A DNA stretch of 64,000 bases from Tyto alba (Eukaryota > Chordata > Aves > Strigiformes > Tytonidae): assembly GCF_018691265.1 (NCBI RefSeq), contig NW_024881301.1:14878752-14942751 (forward strand). The letters are read 5' to 3'. Positions 1 to 11,763 of this stretch are shown here, piece by piece. The notes under the pieces were generated by a model. It made no database searches and was not told the DNA's origin. It worked only from the letters and a program-made list of their open reading frames with translations. Numbering within the stretch: the stretch's first letter is position 1; every line of letters starts with the position of its first letter. The translations under genes were made by a program, and so were the position numbers.

Positions 1-2109
1 TTCAGGGAGGAAAGCTTCTACTTTTTAAGGCATAAATAGCAGAGAAATAATGGAAAATGCAGTCACAAAACTTGCTCATTTAAAAAATTAAAATAAAATA
101 AAATAAAACAAAATCAAATCACATCAGATCAAATCAATAGAACCCATCTTTCTATCCAAGCCAAACAGTTTAGTAAGTTGAAACAAGGGGGACTGTTTTA
201 ATGCATACTTGATAGAAAATGTCACACAATGTTGGAGCACCTGTAGAAGACTAGAATTTATCTCTGAGAAATATACCATCTCCTTTAGTACATGTCTATC
301 AACTGTCATATAATATCAAAGGCATTTCAGTCTCCAGCAGAGCATGTCTGAATGGTGCATTTCGGCTAGAGACTTTTCTTTTTTGAAAAAAATCCACATG
401 GCATTTTCTGTCTATTACTTGTTGGTTGTAGTAGAAGGAAGGAAGCAAAATGTGATAAATAAACGTTTAAGAAACTAATATGACAGCTGTGAAATCAAGA
501 TTTTCTTTATGTGGTTAGAGTTGCTGTTATAATTCTTCAAGAAAATGGAATTAATAATTTAAACTGTCTAATTAAAACTATAGCTAATTAAAATGTTAAT
601 ATACTCATTTTAGATGCAAGTTTAAGGCAAGTTTGTTGATCTATAATGTGAAGCTTATGTGTGAATAGTTCTGTATTAACAGGATCTTGCTGTAGATTCT
701 TTTTTTTTTTTTGATGTTTTTATCATTACAATGAAGTGTGGGGAGGAAGACTAACATAAGAAATCTGCCAGAAATTGAAACAACATGCTTACTGCTTTAT
801 TTCTCATTCTAAATCAGAAGATAGGGAGTTTCAAATTCTTTCTTGCCTTTATTTTTTTAAGTTCACAGTTATCTCAATATAACTCATTTGACAGTTCTTC
901 TTCCTTAGAATATTTATTATTTTTATGGCTATGTAGTGGGTCAAGAACCAAGAGTTTTTCTCAGCCTTAAATAATTTTCTATCAAACAGAAATATGCAAA
1001 TCTCTTCTGAAGATCAAGAATACAACTGCTTATTTTCTAACCACTTTTATTACTTAATTTATTGTATTTATAGTTTACTATTTTTGAGAAAGATGAGGAA
1101 ATGTCACAGCATTCATAAATTTCTCTTTGACTTCACAAGCCCAATATTTTTCTCTGAAGTCTTCATTGTGTTTCTATTTAATTTGAAGATGTTGTTGTTT
1201 TATCAAACTTTCCCTCAAGTAGAAAGCTATCTGCAAGTCAAGACAATTTTGCTCTCTACTAAGTATTTACAAAATGGAAATGGAGGCATTGTGTGTTGTA
1301 AACATTTGGCAACTGCATTGCCTCTTTGGCTTAAAGTTCAAACACTGCAATTATTTTCTACAGACTGATATTTCAGTACCCAGTGATTTTCCTTTGAAAA
1401 AGCATTGAAAATATGTTGCTTCCTTAGTTTTAGGTGACTACATTCAATATATTCCTAAATGAAATAAAAAAAGGATAAAAGAGGGGGCAGAAAGGAGAAA
1501 AAAAGATAGTAGCTGTTTGGCTAGATAGATTTCATAGCCCTGCGTAACTGTCTTAGCATCAATTTAACAATAGATATGTTGTGTGGAAATACAATCTTGA
1601 CAGGATGTTTTTTATTTACAGGCATATAACAAATGAGTAAAGTTTTGCCTAGTTTTTATTTTCTCCCTCCCCTGCCCCATTTTGCATATGTGTTTGTCTG
1701 GTTGGGGAACAATAGAGTGTGGAATGAGAGGTAAAGTAATGCATGCATTGTGAGCTTTTTATTTATTTATTTTTTCCTCAGACTGCTCAATATTTTGTGG
1801 TTCATCTGTGGTCCATGAACTACAAATGGGGTAACATTGGTATAGGGAGTAGTAAGGACTGTATAAGAAATGTTTTGAGAAAAGGAAAATCAGCTGGAGG
1901 CTCTTAGAGGCCTTAGAGAGAGAGTCAGAACTGGTTGGTTAAATTAAAAACAAACAAATAAACAGACAAAAAGGCTGATAATGTAGTTAAAAGGTAAATT
2001 AAGAGAGGAGAGTGTGAAGAAAGACCATGTTAGGAACAAAACTGTCATTCCTGCTGTTTTCACAAGAGCTAAAGGGGTATGAAAATATTTGTGTCTGATC
2101 TAACTGCTG
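1..2109. other. non-genic AT-rich stretch
   Basis: I see no gene here. The open frames are short, lack family motifs and have the composition of chance frames in AT-rich DNA; the longest, 124 codons at 994-1368, is rich in Phe/Leu/Ser from T-rich sequence. A degenerate A-rich simple repeat lies at 81-137 and a T12 run near 699-711. Confidence 0.7.
81..137. repeat. degenerate (AAAAT)n to (AAATC)n simple repeat
   Basis: An A-rich array begins with AAAAT units and drifts into AAATC and ATCAG units over about 55 bases. It could be a decayed retroposon tail or a simple-sequence array; no retroposon body is recognisable beside it. Confidence 0.6.
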
Positions 2110-2251
2110 GTCCCAACAGACTGTGAACACTGAGGTGGAAAATGGGACAACGCCCTTAACAACATGCTTTAACTTTTGGTCAGCCCTGAAGCAGTCAGGC
2201 AGTTGGACTAGATGATCATTGCAGGTCTCTTCCAACTGAAATTATTCTATT
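2110..2251 (+). mobile_element. CR1 LINE 3' end fragment
   Basis: The last part, from about 2200, reads GTTGGACTAGATGATCATTG followed by a GGTCTCTTCCAACTGAAATTATTCTAT-type ending. This is the diagnostic 3' terminus of avian CR1 retrotransposons, the stretch recognised by their reverse transcriptase. Only the last 100 or so bases can be assigned, and the 5' limit is uncertain. Such severe 5' truncation is normal for CR1, which is primed from its 3' end. It is on the plus strand and ends directly in the ATTCT array that follows. No coding part remains. Confidence 0.85.
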
Positions 2252-2355
2252 TTCTATTCTATTCTATTCTATTCTATTCTATTCTATTCTATTCTATTCT
2301 ATTCTATTCTATTCTATTCTATTCTATTCTATTCTATTCTATTCTATTCTATTCT
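2252..2355 (+). repeat. (ATTCT)n microsatellite, about 21 units
   Basis: A nearly perfect pentanucleotide array of about 104 bases directly follows the CR1 3' terminus. CR1 elements end in a few short direct repeats of this kind, so the array most likely grew by slippage from the element's own tail. It creates a spurious open frame of Leu-Phe-Tyr-Ser repeats, which is not a gene. An array of this length is probably polymorphic. Confidence 0.95.
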
Positions 2356-5300
2356 TCAGGAAAGAAGGAGCTGTATGAGTCCTGCAGTGCTGGCAAAATT
2401 ATTGTGAAAACATTGTCGAAGAGATCTTAGAACAGGATGTGGTTTGTGTACCACAAGAACTATCACTGAATGTAAGTGCAGTGTCCATACATGTAAATAA
2501 TACTCTTATATTTTCTGCATTAAGATTGTTCCATTGTTTATGGGAGGTGAGTGTTAGCAGAAATTGGTCAAAAGCCATTTATTGTAATTGGAAATGGTGC
2601 TTACCCTTACTTGCCTCCTAAAATAGAGACTTCATTTTGCCTCTCTCATGCTTCTAATGTCTGATTTTCAAATTGGAGGTAAACCAGAGTTTTTGTCACA
2701 AGTGCTCTCAAGAACAATCTAGACTAGACTGTAGCCTGATTCAAAAAAGAAACAACAAAAGCTTTGTCTGTTCTGAGAAAAAAAGTAAGTTTGTACTGCC
2801 AGAATTACTTCTAAAGATGAGATCCAAGGTCCCCGTGGCTGCAGAACATGCTTCAAAGAGTTATTAAACATGACTAAATAATTTAGGTCCAGTTCTCTGA
2901 AATACCGTATTCATCTAGAGGTGTTTGTTGTGAGGGCTATTTGGTTGAAAAGTAAGACACCTGTTACATTTAAGGGCATTTACTGTAAGCCAGCTGGAGT
3001 CAGCACCAGTGCACAGAAGGTAGTGTGCTGGAGCACTTGTCTGTTTGAGCTCAGGCACTGAAAGACCTTTTAGACACACCTTCACTGAAAGTGTTGGCTG
3101 AACATGGGAATGAATAGCCTTGACCTTTAAGTAAAGCCCAAAAATTTAATCATAGTAAAAGCAAACCAGCTGAGAACTCAGCCTAGATACAATTTCAAGT
3201 CAAATACAACTCTTTGGTGCTCAAATGACTAAAAATATGAAACGAGGCATCTGCAAAATGTAACTCTTTTAGGAACTTGGTGTGGCCACTCAAAGATTGA
3301 AAGATAAACAGTGAGGCTGTTTCTGTGTGCTCTAGAATATGGAAACAGATATAATATCTTATTTTGGTAATTAATATTATTAATATATATGTTAACACTG
3401 ATACAATTATAGGGATTGAAACCAAGTTCGATTCTAACCTTCTTTATAAACATTTTGTCTGCTTTGATATATAACTTCTTAGAGGTGGAAACACTTTCCA
3501 GAGCAAGAGAAACTTTCTAACAACAAAAAGGAAGTTAAAGACCACAACATTCTATAATTGCAAATGTGTAATTATTATAGGTTATGTATAGAACTTGTCC
3601 ATTTCATGCTGTTACAATATAAGCACCATCATGAACAAACTTTCAGGGAAGGCTCTGTTGCTCTCACCTGAAGTGGTGGTTTGCTGAGGCATGGAGCCAG
3701 TCTAGCTGTGGCCCTGCAAGATGGTGCCACAGATTTCCTCCTCACCTTCCAACAGCACTTTGCCCTTCTGGTGCTCATGTTTTTCCTCTGAGGGAGCTGA
3801 TTCAGTCTCTGATCAGGCTTGTTTTTTGTCTGAGTTGCTAAGAGAGCGAGAGGACTGTCAGAGACCAGCACAGGCTGTCTTTTCTTCTCACATCCTCAAA
3901 TGAGATACAGGGAACCAGAGTTCCAGTGAATGTTTGCTTGCATTGTGGTGAGAACAGGTAAGTGGGTCCACAAGAAATTACAGCAATGTAAAACCTCTTC
4001 TTTCTAGGGAGTGATATCTGCTCAAGTGACATGGAAATATTATTCTCAAGCAGTACTCTCTAATTCAAGATACTATAAGACTCTTCTATAGCTTCCCTAT
4101 AAAATTTTGATCTTTGAGCACAGAGATCTCAAAGATCTTGAATTTCCTTATGTGCTTTTCTTCTTGTGCAGTGGCTAGGGTGGACCAAAAGAGCAATACT
4201 TCAATTGCTCCCTTGTATGTTATTTACAGGGACCAAATTACAGAGGAAAGGCTTTGAAGACAATATCAGTTTCTTAATTATTGTTATCATGGAAACTTAC
4301 TACATATCTATTTAAACAAGAATTCAGATTTTTCCATTTCATATCAATTGTACAACTGCCAAAATTCTGAATTATTATAAATAACTGGAACTGTAATGCA
4401 AAACCCAATTTTCCCTATTTCCAGATAACGTGGTATCAAAGAGTACCAGCAAATTATGAAAAGATTTGATTTATAGTACCCCTTCACAATATTCTGTGCA
4501 TATTAAGGGAACTTCTTAACTTTAAAGAGTTTTTGATATATGACTCCACAGATTACATTTGAGGGTTTGCTCTTATGGGTGACTGATGGAGAGCTGATCA
4601 GCTGCTACATTGCCGAGGAGCTCTGAATCTCAAAATTATATTGAATTAATATCATATTATATAATTTACATTTTATTTATTTTTAATACATACATATACT
4701 ATATATTCATTTACATTATTTTATATTATTTATAGAAAATCAGTTGGGTTATATTAAAATTGCATTAAAATTATAACAGTATGGTACAATGGTAGCTCTC
4801 CAGGGCTCAGAATGTGCTGCTTTATCAGCAGAGGTTTTGCTTTAATTAATATTTATAAAGTATTTTGGGCACAATGAAATGCAGTGCAGTTGCAAATGCA
4901 CTCAAGGGCATCAATTTTAGGGTCATTTTGTTATGGGTTAAATCCTGACATCTTTAGTAACTGTTAATAGAACCTTGCTCAGTAAGCAACACATGACATG
5001 GCTCTCAAGATACTGCCAGAACTTTCCAGAATTTGTGTGGAAAGTGGGCAAGAATGACTGAATCTAGTCCAAACTTTCAAAACTGTCACACCAGCTTGAA
5101 ATACAAAATGGAAAGTGAACTCACAAATTTCACTCAGTTTCAGCCAAGATGACTAATAAGGGTTATCCACCAAAAGCAGAAGGAAGTGTGGCATCCTTTT
5201 AAAATATCTTCCTGGAGCCCATGTTAAAGCAACATTTTGAATAGTTGCAAGAGGTTGTTCATTCTCTAACATCCCCTCCCGCCATGTGTGATGTGAAGAG

Positions 5301-8189
5301 AGGAGGTACACCCACAGAGGTATCAAAAGAGGGCTCACAGCATATATAGATATTCTTAAGCTCAGTGCGATCTAGCTAATTTGGGTAATAGTTGAGGTCA
5401 GATGTCTGTGCCAGCCACTTGATCCCATGCTGGCATCCCAAGTGGCTGAGGAGGTCAGTAGTCTGTCCTGAAGCTGGGCTGCCATCCCATTTCAAGCCTG
5501 TAAAATGACACATCCTCTCGTGGTGCACAGATAGCCAGGGACATGTACAGTTGGGATCTGAAAGGGTTTGGGTGGCAAGAACTGGGGCTGTATATGCATA
5601 TAATGGGCCCAAAGACTGGACCAGAGTCTTGTCAAGAAAAAGAAGCATTTGCTGAAAATAAAATTGTGACATAAAACACAGCTCTTCTGAGTACAGAAGT
5701 ATTTTGAACTTGAATAGTTTGTGTTGCACTTGTTGAGGCTTTATTTCTGCTCCTTCTATCCTGGTTTTCAGTCAAGAAAGTCTTTAATGAGAAGCCTTAT
5801 TGGGACTAAGTCTTTTTAATGAGATGCTCCTTTGCCAGTGTATCAGAAATTTGCCTTAACAGTGTGACTGAGATCACTTTAACTAATTTAACCTTTACAG
5901 TCATGCCTTTCATTAACAGTAGCAGTGAACAAATTATTCCATTCTAAATGTAATTTGACTTAATTGTTCATACAATGTTTAAATATATACCCGGTCCCTT
6001 GATGGAGGCATGAATATTCCAAGGAATATCACTTGATTAACTGGAAATGTAAAATCAAATTTAATTAGTAAGAGATGCATTATAGAACTGTTTCTACTTT
6101 AGAAACTTCAAAGATCTTTCAAGCCTTTCCTTTCCTACCAGGTCCGAGTATACTATCTCTGACAATATCACTTAAAATAAACCTTGAAATAGTGACATTT
6201 TTGTGGCTAGTACTATTGCAAACCTGAGTACACGGGCTCAATGTTAAGTAGAAATTTTGCCATTGAAATGAGATAAACAACTACTATTCATTAATTGTTT
6301 CTAATTTTGAAGGAAGATCACGTTTCAGTGAATGCAATCATAGTTAGAAGACAGGAGACTTCCAAATGTGCTATGATATGGAGCCTCTAGAAATGAACAC
6401 TCCTGAACTTTGAATCACCTTTTGCTGGTTTTGTCATTCATCACTAGCTAATGGAAGCTGTATATGATATCAGCATACAAGCTTCACTGTTCCTAAGGAA
6501 AATGTTATTTAAGCAGCTGGTAACCACGAGAATGGAGAATTCAGAAGTCAGACAAAATAACTTTTCTCTCCTGCTCCTCCTCCATTCTGATGGAGGTTTC
6601 AGGAAGATAACTATTGCTGTAACTGGATTTTCTTTTTTTGGGTAATGAGAATATGAGTGAAAAGAGGCTGTAGAGAAAAAATTAGGACCTTGCAGAAGTT
6701 AATGCAGTGGTAATTACAGGACTTAAAATAGTGGTAATTTTTAGCTGCACAAAAGGGTTTCCATGTTTCTCTGCCAAATATTATACCTTGCATAAGAATG
6801 AGTTAGTGGGATTTTTTTGCTGTAAGAGCCTGAGTGTGCCCTCTCCCTCAGTAGCTCTGGGCCTAATTGAGAAAAACGATTACACATGACAGTCAGAAGG
6901 AAATCTGTCAGCTATTTCAGGAGCTCAGTGCTGGAGGGGGATGATGATGGGTCATGTGGCTGTTGAGAAGCCAACAGAAACAGTGGCCTCCTCCTACAAG
7001 CATAGTCTAAAATGTCAATGTGAGTGTTTTTGCTGCTTGCTTTCTTGTTTGATTGAAAGAAATCTGAGGGGCAATTCAGTTACAAAGTCTAGTTCATGAC
7101 TAGAAAAAGTCATAGCTTTCTGACTGAGGGGGCCCTTAGGAGCAAAGTGCATTTCTCAAAATACCCCTTTCCATCCATTTTTAGTATGAAACACTACTCT
7201 TCTCTGATTCAGCTCTCAGTCTTCTGAAATACATCATTGCTAATGCTAAAGAATTTAAACCTGTGCACAAAATGAGCCTGTCTCTAACTTAAAACCTGCT
7301 TCTAGTGCCAGCCCCTGTGATGAATCACCTTGCCCTCACTGGTCATTAGTCTTTGTAACAGCTACAGTACACTGGACTACTGAAACTACCAGCCTTGTAA
7401 GAGGAAATTCCTAGAAACTGAGATGAGACAGATGATACATTTGAAAACTGATCCCAAAGGATAAGTAACACCATTATTTTGAGGTTGGTACCTTTAAAAC
7501 AAGATGTACTTCATTCAGGCCATCCTACAAGAACATGTCCAAAACTGGATTTTGCTCAACACTTTTAGTTTTATCAGGTGAAGCCTAGCAGAAAAGGAAG
7601 AAAATGTTTGTGTCTGTCTGGAGACAAGGAGGAAAGCTGAGATTTAGCTATTATTGAAGGATACTACTAGAAGATCAACAAAACCCAATAAAAGTTTTCT
7701 TTGAGGACTCACATTGTTATTTTCATGTTTATGAAAGTAAACATTGTGATCACTTCTTCAAAAGAGATGACCAAAATAATGGCAGATATTACTGTAGTTT
7801 GCATTACTGTATCATGACACTGTTTCTGTAATATCATGGTAAATGTTTCTTCGACCAGTTTCTCAATGTCATTTAATTTGTTCCATAAAGCATATGGAAG
7901 TGAAGAAAAATCAGTGCAACAAAACTCAGGAGGCCTCAAAACACAGATTATTGATAGAGATCATACAGTCTGCTTCAGTATGAGTTAGTGAGGACATGGT
8001 TTTATTTGTTAGTATTAGATCAACATCAAGGTCTGCTGCTGACAGACCAGAATCAAACATACCAATCTCCCCTCATGTTTCAGCCTTATCCTCATTATAT
8101 TGAAGAATTAAAAAGCAGTGTATGACTGAGTCCAACCCCAGAGTTGCTTTACTTCTAAAGATGTCGATTTCTGCAAGCATACTGTTTTC

Positions 8190-8190
<1 letters not shown>
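2356..8190. other. non-genic stretch, no feature recognised
   Basis: No coding region, RNA gene or classified repeat was recognised. Open frames up to 117 codons (5376-5729, minus) have no motif and no conserved-looking composition. A very AT-rich patch lies at about 4640-4750. Short GC-richer patches at 3640-3900 and 5400-5600 could be old unidentified repeats, but nothing in them could be assigned. Confidence 0.6.

Positions 8191-8222
<32 letters not shown>
8191..8222 (+). repeat. A32 homopolymer
   Basis: An uninterrupted run of 32 A. It could be the tail of a plus-strand retroposed sequence, but the sequence 5' of it (8000-8190) shows no recognisable gene or SINE body and no matching target duplication was found by eye. 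Confidence 0.95.
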
Positions 8223-8224
<2 letters not shown>

Positions 8225-10035
8225 GAGACCTGAAAAGATCACTTTCTTTCCCATTTTTCTACTCCGATGTTAATTTAGTTGTGTGGAGTTTTCCTAGCAA
8301 GTTTCTCTGTCATAGTACCACATAGAATGGCAAAACCAAATGAATTAACAGGACTGGAAATAATGTGTTCTGTTACATTGTCCTCTACAGAATGATAACA
8401 TTTCTATGACAGCCTTCATCATAATATCTGTTATAAAATGTGAAAAAAGACATTTCCACCATAACTTTTTTCTTTTTTGGTAAAGACTTTTTCCTGAAAG
8501 ATAATGAGTTATTTCCATTTAATATTTATAAATTAAATAATAAGAAAATGTTCAATTTCTTTTACTCTTGCAGGAAAGCCTTGGAAAAAAGTCACCACCT
8601 TTTTAACTGCAAGACCAAGAGAGGAATTTAGAAACGTTGACAGAAAACCCGAAGCTATAAATGGAAAACAGATAGGGTGTCTGTTTCCAAAGATGGAAAA
8701 GTCTTAAGTTGAAGCATCATGGGTTGACATTTTGAAAAAAAGATTTTTTCATGTACAGTCCATCAAGTTTAAAAAAAGGAGACAGTTTTCTGAAGAAAAT
8801 CAGCCTTGCTGACAAAAATATTTTCCAAATTACTTTTTTTTTTTTTCTGGTTCCAGTCAAAACTTGAGTGAAAGAGTTTTCTTGCATTACACAAACATGG
8901 TACAAATAGCAAGAGGCAAAATACATAGAATCTGCCAGTAATAGAGAATCACTTAATATTTCTGTTTTCAGGCAGATTTACAGATGGTAAAAGGAAAAAA
9001 TATTAGGGTCATGGAGTAGTTCTTTGGGAAGTACTCTGTTCACCAAAAATTAATTGCAGTAGTATAAATTCAAATATGTTTACCCCCTTTTATGCACTTT
9101 TCTGCCACTAATAAAGTTGTTGTTTACAGAAATAGCTGCTTTTACAAGAAAAAAAAATGAAATATATGACATCTTACAGGTTCTTTTGTTTTAACTGAAG
9201 CTATATGGAAAGGGTAATTTCGTCTTTATGTTCTTATTAAAGAAATCATAACATCCCTTGGCCTCTGAAACAGTAGACAACTGTAATTCCTACATGTTTA
9301 AATATTTTCTCATACCTGCCAATGTACTTAGTTCATATTTGTGACAACTGTAATCGTCTCTATAACATAATTCTATTCAAAGGTCTTGGTGCCTCCATCA
9401 GCTGAAATATCTACACACAGAAATTACCAGATGATCTTGATAGCTGACCTGTGGGATCCTTATTTCTCTTCCGGTGCCCCATTGTTTATCTTGGTGACAT
9501 TGTCTATCCAAGCTACCTGAGGACTAATTCCTGGTTAACCCAGCTTGTGCTATTTTGAATTCCCAGTTTTGCACATGAATGTTGGATGCCTAAGTGATTA
9601 GTTACAAGAAACTACCTGTCCCCATCAAGACTCCAAATATGGGGTACAATATTTCAGTGTATGTTGTCAGAGATGAAGATAGTTTGGACGCTACCTCATC
9701 TTCACAGTCATTGAAATAAAATTAAGAGAAATAGAGTGAGTTTAGAAATATACACTCTTTCTCTCCAAATATCCTTCAGGAAAGCTTAAAATTTCTTAAG
9801 ATTCACATGTCTTCTTTTTCTTCATTCAAACTCTTTTTAGCAAGTCTTTTCAGGTCTTACACGCCATTTTTGATTTAACTGTAGTGAACAATGTAAATGT
9901 AACAATTTTTTAAATAAGAAGAAAAAGACAAATCAGAAGTCAGACACACATCCATCATCCATGAAAGATCAGATAATTTCCTGGTGGCTGGAGTATACTT
10001 TCAGCATTTTGGAGGGGTGAGTGTTGGTCCTTGCT
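8223..10035. other. non-genic stretch, no feature recognised
   Basis: AT-rich sequence with only short chance frames. Nothing assignable was seen up to the edge of the retroviral remnant. Confidence 0.6.
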
Positions 10036-10651
10036 TCAACTCTTTTTGTTTTCATCCATGTCAGTACAAAATATAAAAGTTCCTGCAGGATTACCAAGGA
10101 TGACTGCAATAACTATTTGGGAATTTGTTATTTTGATGAGGGTAAGGAGGTGTTCACCTGGATGGCGGCTGAAATCCTTTCTCATGTCTCGTAGTTCACT
10201 CAGGGATAGAGATCAGGTGATTACCACTAGCTCTGTCTCCTCCTCCTGTTCTTGTGAGGGCCCTGGTTCACCATCATCTTTTACAATGCCAGGGGATTTT
10301 TTTAGTGTATTTCTTCTGTATGGGAGCAACTGGTACTGTTGTGGATTGATGCTCCAGTTCACCCACAGTACTTATCATAGGGGTCGGACTGGCTGCAGTG
10401 TCTGTCGCCTGAGTTGGAGTGGCTGCAGTGCCGGTTGTTTTGCTCGTAGATGCAGAGACGTCTTCCTTTTGAGGGTACTGCATAGTGGCAAGCAGGGTTC
10501 GGTAGGCATGGGCCAGGCCCCAGCATGTTGTAATGATCTGCGTCTCTCTTGAGGTGTCAGGATGGCAGCACACCTTTTCAAAATATTTTACTAATTTCTC
10601 AGGATCCCGCACTTGTTCAGGGGTGAAGTTCCAAACATTGGAGGTCCCCAC
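10036..10651 (-). pseudogene. gag-like remnant (matrix to start of capsid), broken
   Basis: The first part (10651-10274) contains a WNFTPEQVRDPEKL block and a KVCCHP block. It is followed by a Thr/Ala/Pro-rich linker of the kind found between matrix and capsid. After a frameshift near 10275 a second frame carries an acidic Gln/Glu stretch, a TGA stop at 10215-10213, and then a block reading SELRDMRKDFSRHPGEHLL. I take this as the start of a capsid-like domain, by its resemblance to other avian retroviral gag genes. The capsid part stops after a few residues and the frame closes at 10036. No zinc knuckles, protease or reverse transcriptase follow. It cannot make Gag. Confidence 0.65.
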
Positions 10652-11214
10652 TGTCCTAGGTACTTGCCCATGCTACCCCACACTCCCAGCCACTCATAAC
10701 TTTGCAACCCTGGGGTAGACCTCTGGGTGGTATTCAGAAACAGTTGCTTAACCCAAAACAGAACCTGAACCACATTCAGGAACACTACAGCTTCCAGAAA
10801 CAAGACAACAACATTAAAATGAGCATTCCATGGATATTCAGAGTTCTCAGCACTCTCAAGTATACTTGCAAATTGCGTGGAGAAGGGGAAGATGGAAAAA
10901 GGTATCTCCCCCTTGGGTGGGCTCTCGGAGGAGAAAAGGTGGAGGGTGTAGTTACTAACCCATTCCAGTAGGTGCTCCACAACTCCCAGGACTGAAGATT
11001 TTATCATGCCATAAATTAGAGTTACATAATACAGCAAGGCAAAAATCTTAATACAATTCCCACGGGTAATAAGCAGAAGTATGGGGAATACATACAGTAA
11101 GCAATGTGATGTATAACACAACTGCAGCAACAAAACCCACAATTTTAGGAGCCAAGTGAATGACATTATAACAGGATGGGCAGTTGGCATGATAACAAAC
11201 TTGATAGTACACAC
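10591..11214 (-). CDS. hydrophobic leader/gag 5' open frame in the retroviral remnant
   Basis: A 207-codon uninterrupted frame whose ATG lies 33 bases downstream of the primer site. The predicted protein is strikingly hydrophobic. One apolar segment covers roughly residues 18-48 (WLLKLWVLLLQ at its start), a second about 55-80 (IFALLYYVTLIYGMI) and a third about 135-160 (VVVLFLEAVVFLNVVQVLF). Each is long enough to span a membrane. That is unlike a standard retroviral matrix protein, which is basic and myristoylated. The frame overlaps the next gag-like frame out of phase near 10650, so the two may once have been one product, now frameshifted. Its role is unknown. It may be a leader product of this family or chance survival in an old copy. 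There is no evidence that it is expressed. Confidence 0.35.
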   Translation of the reverse strand: MCTIKFVIMPTAHPVIMSFTWLLKLWVLLLQLCYTSHCLLYVFPILLLITRGNCIKIFALLYYVTLIYGMIKSSVLGVVEHLLEWVSNYTLHLFSSESPPKGEIPFSIFPFSTQFASILESAENSEYPWNAHFNVVVLFLEAVVFLNVVQVLFWVKQLFLNTTQRSTPGLQSYEWLGVWGSMGKYLGQWGPPMFGTSPLNKCGILRN

Positions 11215-11246
11215 AGATCAAATCTGTTATTACCTCAACACTTCGT

Positions 11247-11264
11247 GCCCCATGTTGGGCGCCA
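11247..11264 (-). other. retroviral primer binding site, tRNA-Lys type
   Basis: On the minus strand the 18 bases begin TGGCGCCCAAC and end GGGGC. They match the known site complementary to the 3' end of tRNA-Lys(1,2) at 17 of 18 positions, with A in place of G at position 12. The site lies 8 bases downstream of the LTR edge as I set it, longer than the usual few bases. Either the LTR end is a few bases off or a small insertion has occurred. This site fixes the orientation of the element and its lysine-primed group. Confidence 0.85.
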
Positions 11265-11272
11265 AAAAGGAC

Positions 11273-11763
11273 TGTTGTGGTTTGAGCCTACTCAGCAGCT
11301 AAACACCACACAGCCGCTCACCCACCCTCCCCCCACTTGGGAATGGGGAGGGAATCGGAGGGGCAAAGGGAGACTTGCGGGTTGAGATAAAAACAGTTTA
11401 ATAATAGTAACAGAATAATACACTGACAGCAGTATCAACAGATAATGTACCATACAGCTGCTCACCTCCCGTCGACTTACACCCACCTGCTCCCAGCTGG
11501 CAATCCCCAACACAAAGGCACCACAGCCACACTCCCAGAAGTAGCAGCCCCTCCCAGCTCACTCCTGACTTTATATACTGAGCATAATGTCACATGACAT
11601 GGGATATCGGCCAATCCGGGCCCATCCCTCCAGCTGTGCTCCCCCCACCCCTGCACACAGGTGAGGGCACTCAGACCTGGGGAGCCCCTGGGGTCTCTGT
11701 GCTGCAGCACTCCTCCAGCTACTAAAACGAACAGGAACTCTAGTCCAGCCCCAACCAGGACAC
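11273..11763 (-). repeat. 5' LTR of the minus-strand retroviral remnant
   Basis: The LTR is about 491 bases long, with TG...CA ends. On the plus strand it starts TGTTGTGGTTTGAG and ends in CCAACCAGGACA. Reading on the minus strand, a TATATAAA box lies at 11577-11570 and an ATTAAA poly(A)-type signal at 11402-11397, close to the 'tatctcaaccc' motif also seen at 19.4 kb. The U3-R-U5 order is therefore consistent with minus-strand transcription toward the primer site. The element has lost its other end, so no target duplication can be tested. Confidence 0.85.
11570..11577 (-). promoter_or_regulatory. TATA box of retroviral LTR
   Basis: TATATAAA on the minus strand, about 175 bases upstream of the ATTAAA signal in the same LTR. 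It is an intact core promoter element by sequence; activity is not shown. It would drive transcription toward lower coordinates, through the leader frame. Confidence 0.55.

Larger units (their letters stand above)
10036..11763 (-). mobile_element. endogenous retrovirus remnant: 5' LTR, primer site, leader and gag-like part
   Basis: On the minus strand the order is LTR (11763-11273), primer binding site (11264-11247), a hydrophobic leader frame, then a gag-like region ending in a stop at 10038-10036. That is the 5' end of a provirus. Everything downstream (rest of gag, pol, env, 3' LTR) is absent: below about 10036 the sequence is ordinary AT-rich DNA, so the copy is 3'-truncated or was deleted. 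The gag-like part carries at least two frameshifts and one stop, so the copy is dead. The lysine-tRNA-type primer site fits the betaretrovirus-like (ERVK) group, which is common in birds. The exact 3' break could lie anywhere between about 10130 and 10036, because the last 30 codons before the stop have no motif I recognise. Confidence 0.85.

Noticed and set aside
994..1368. 124-codon plus-strand frame
   Set aside because: It is Phe/Leu/Ser-rich from T-rich sequence, with no motif and no promoter or splice context.
2212..2430. 72-codon frame with a Leu-Phe-Tyr-Ser repeat
   Set aside because: The repeat is the translated ATTCT microsatellite at the CR1 tail; it is not a protein.
10031..10552. 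173-codon plus-strand open frame
   Set aside because: It is antisense to the gag-like remnant, which has the recognisable motifs on the minus strand.
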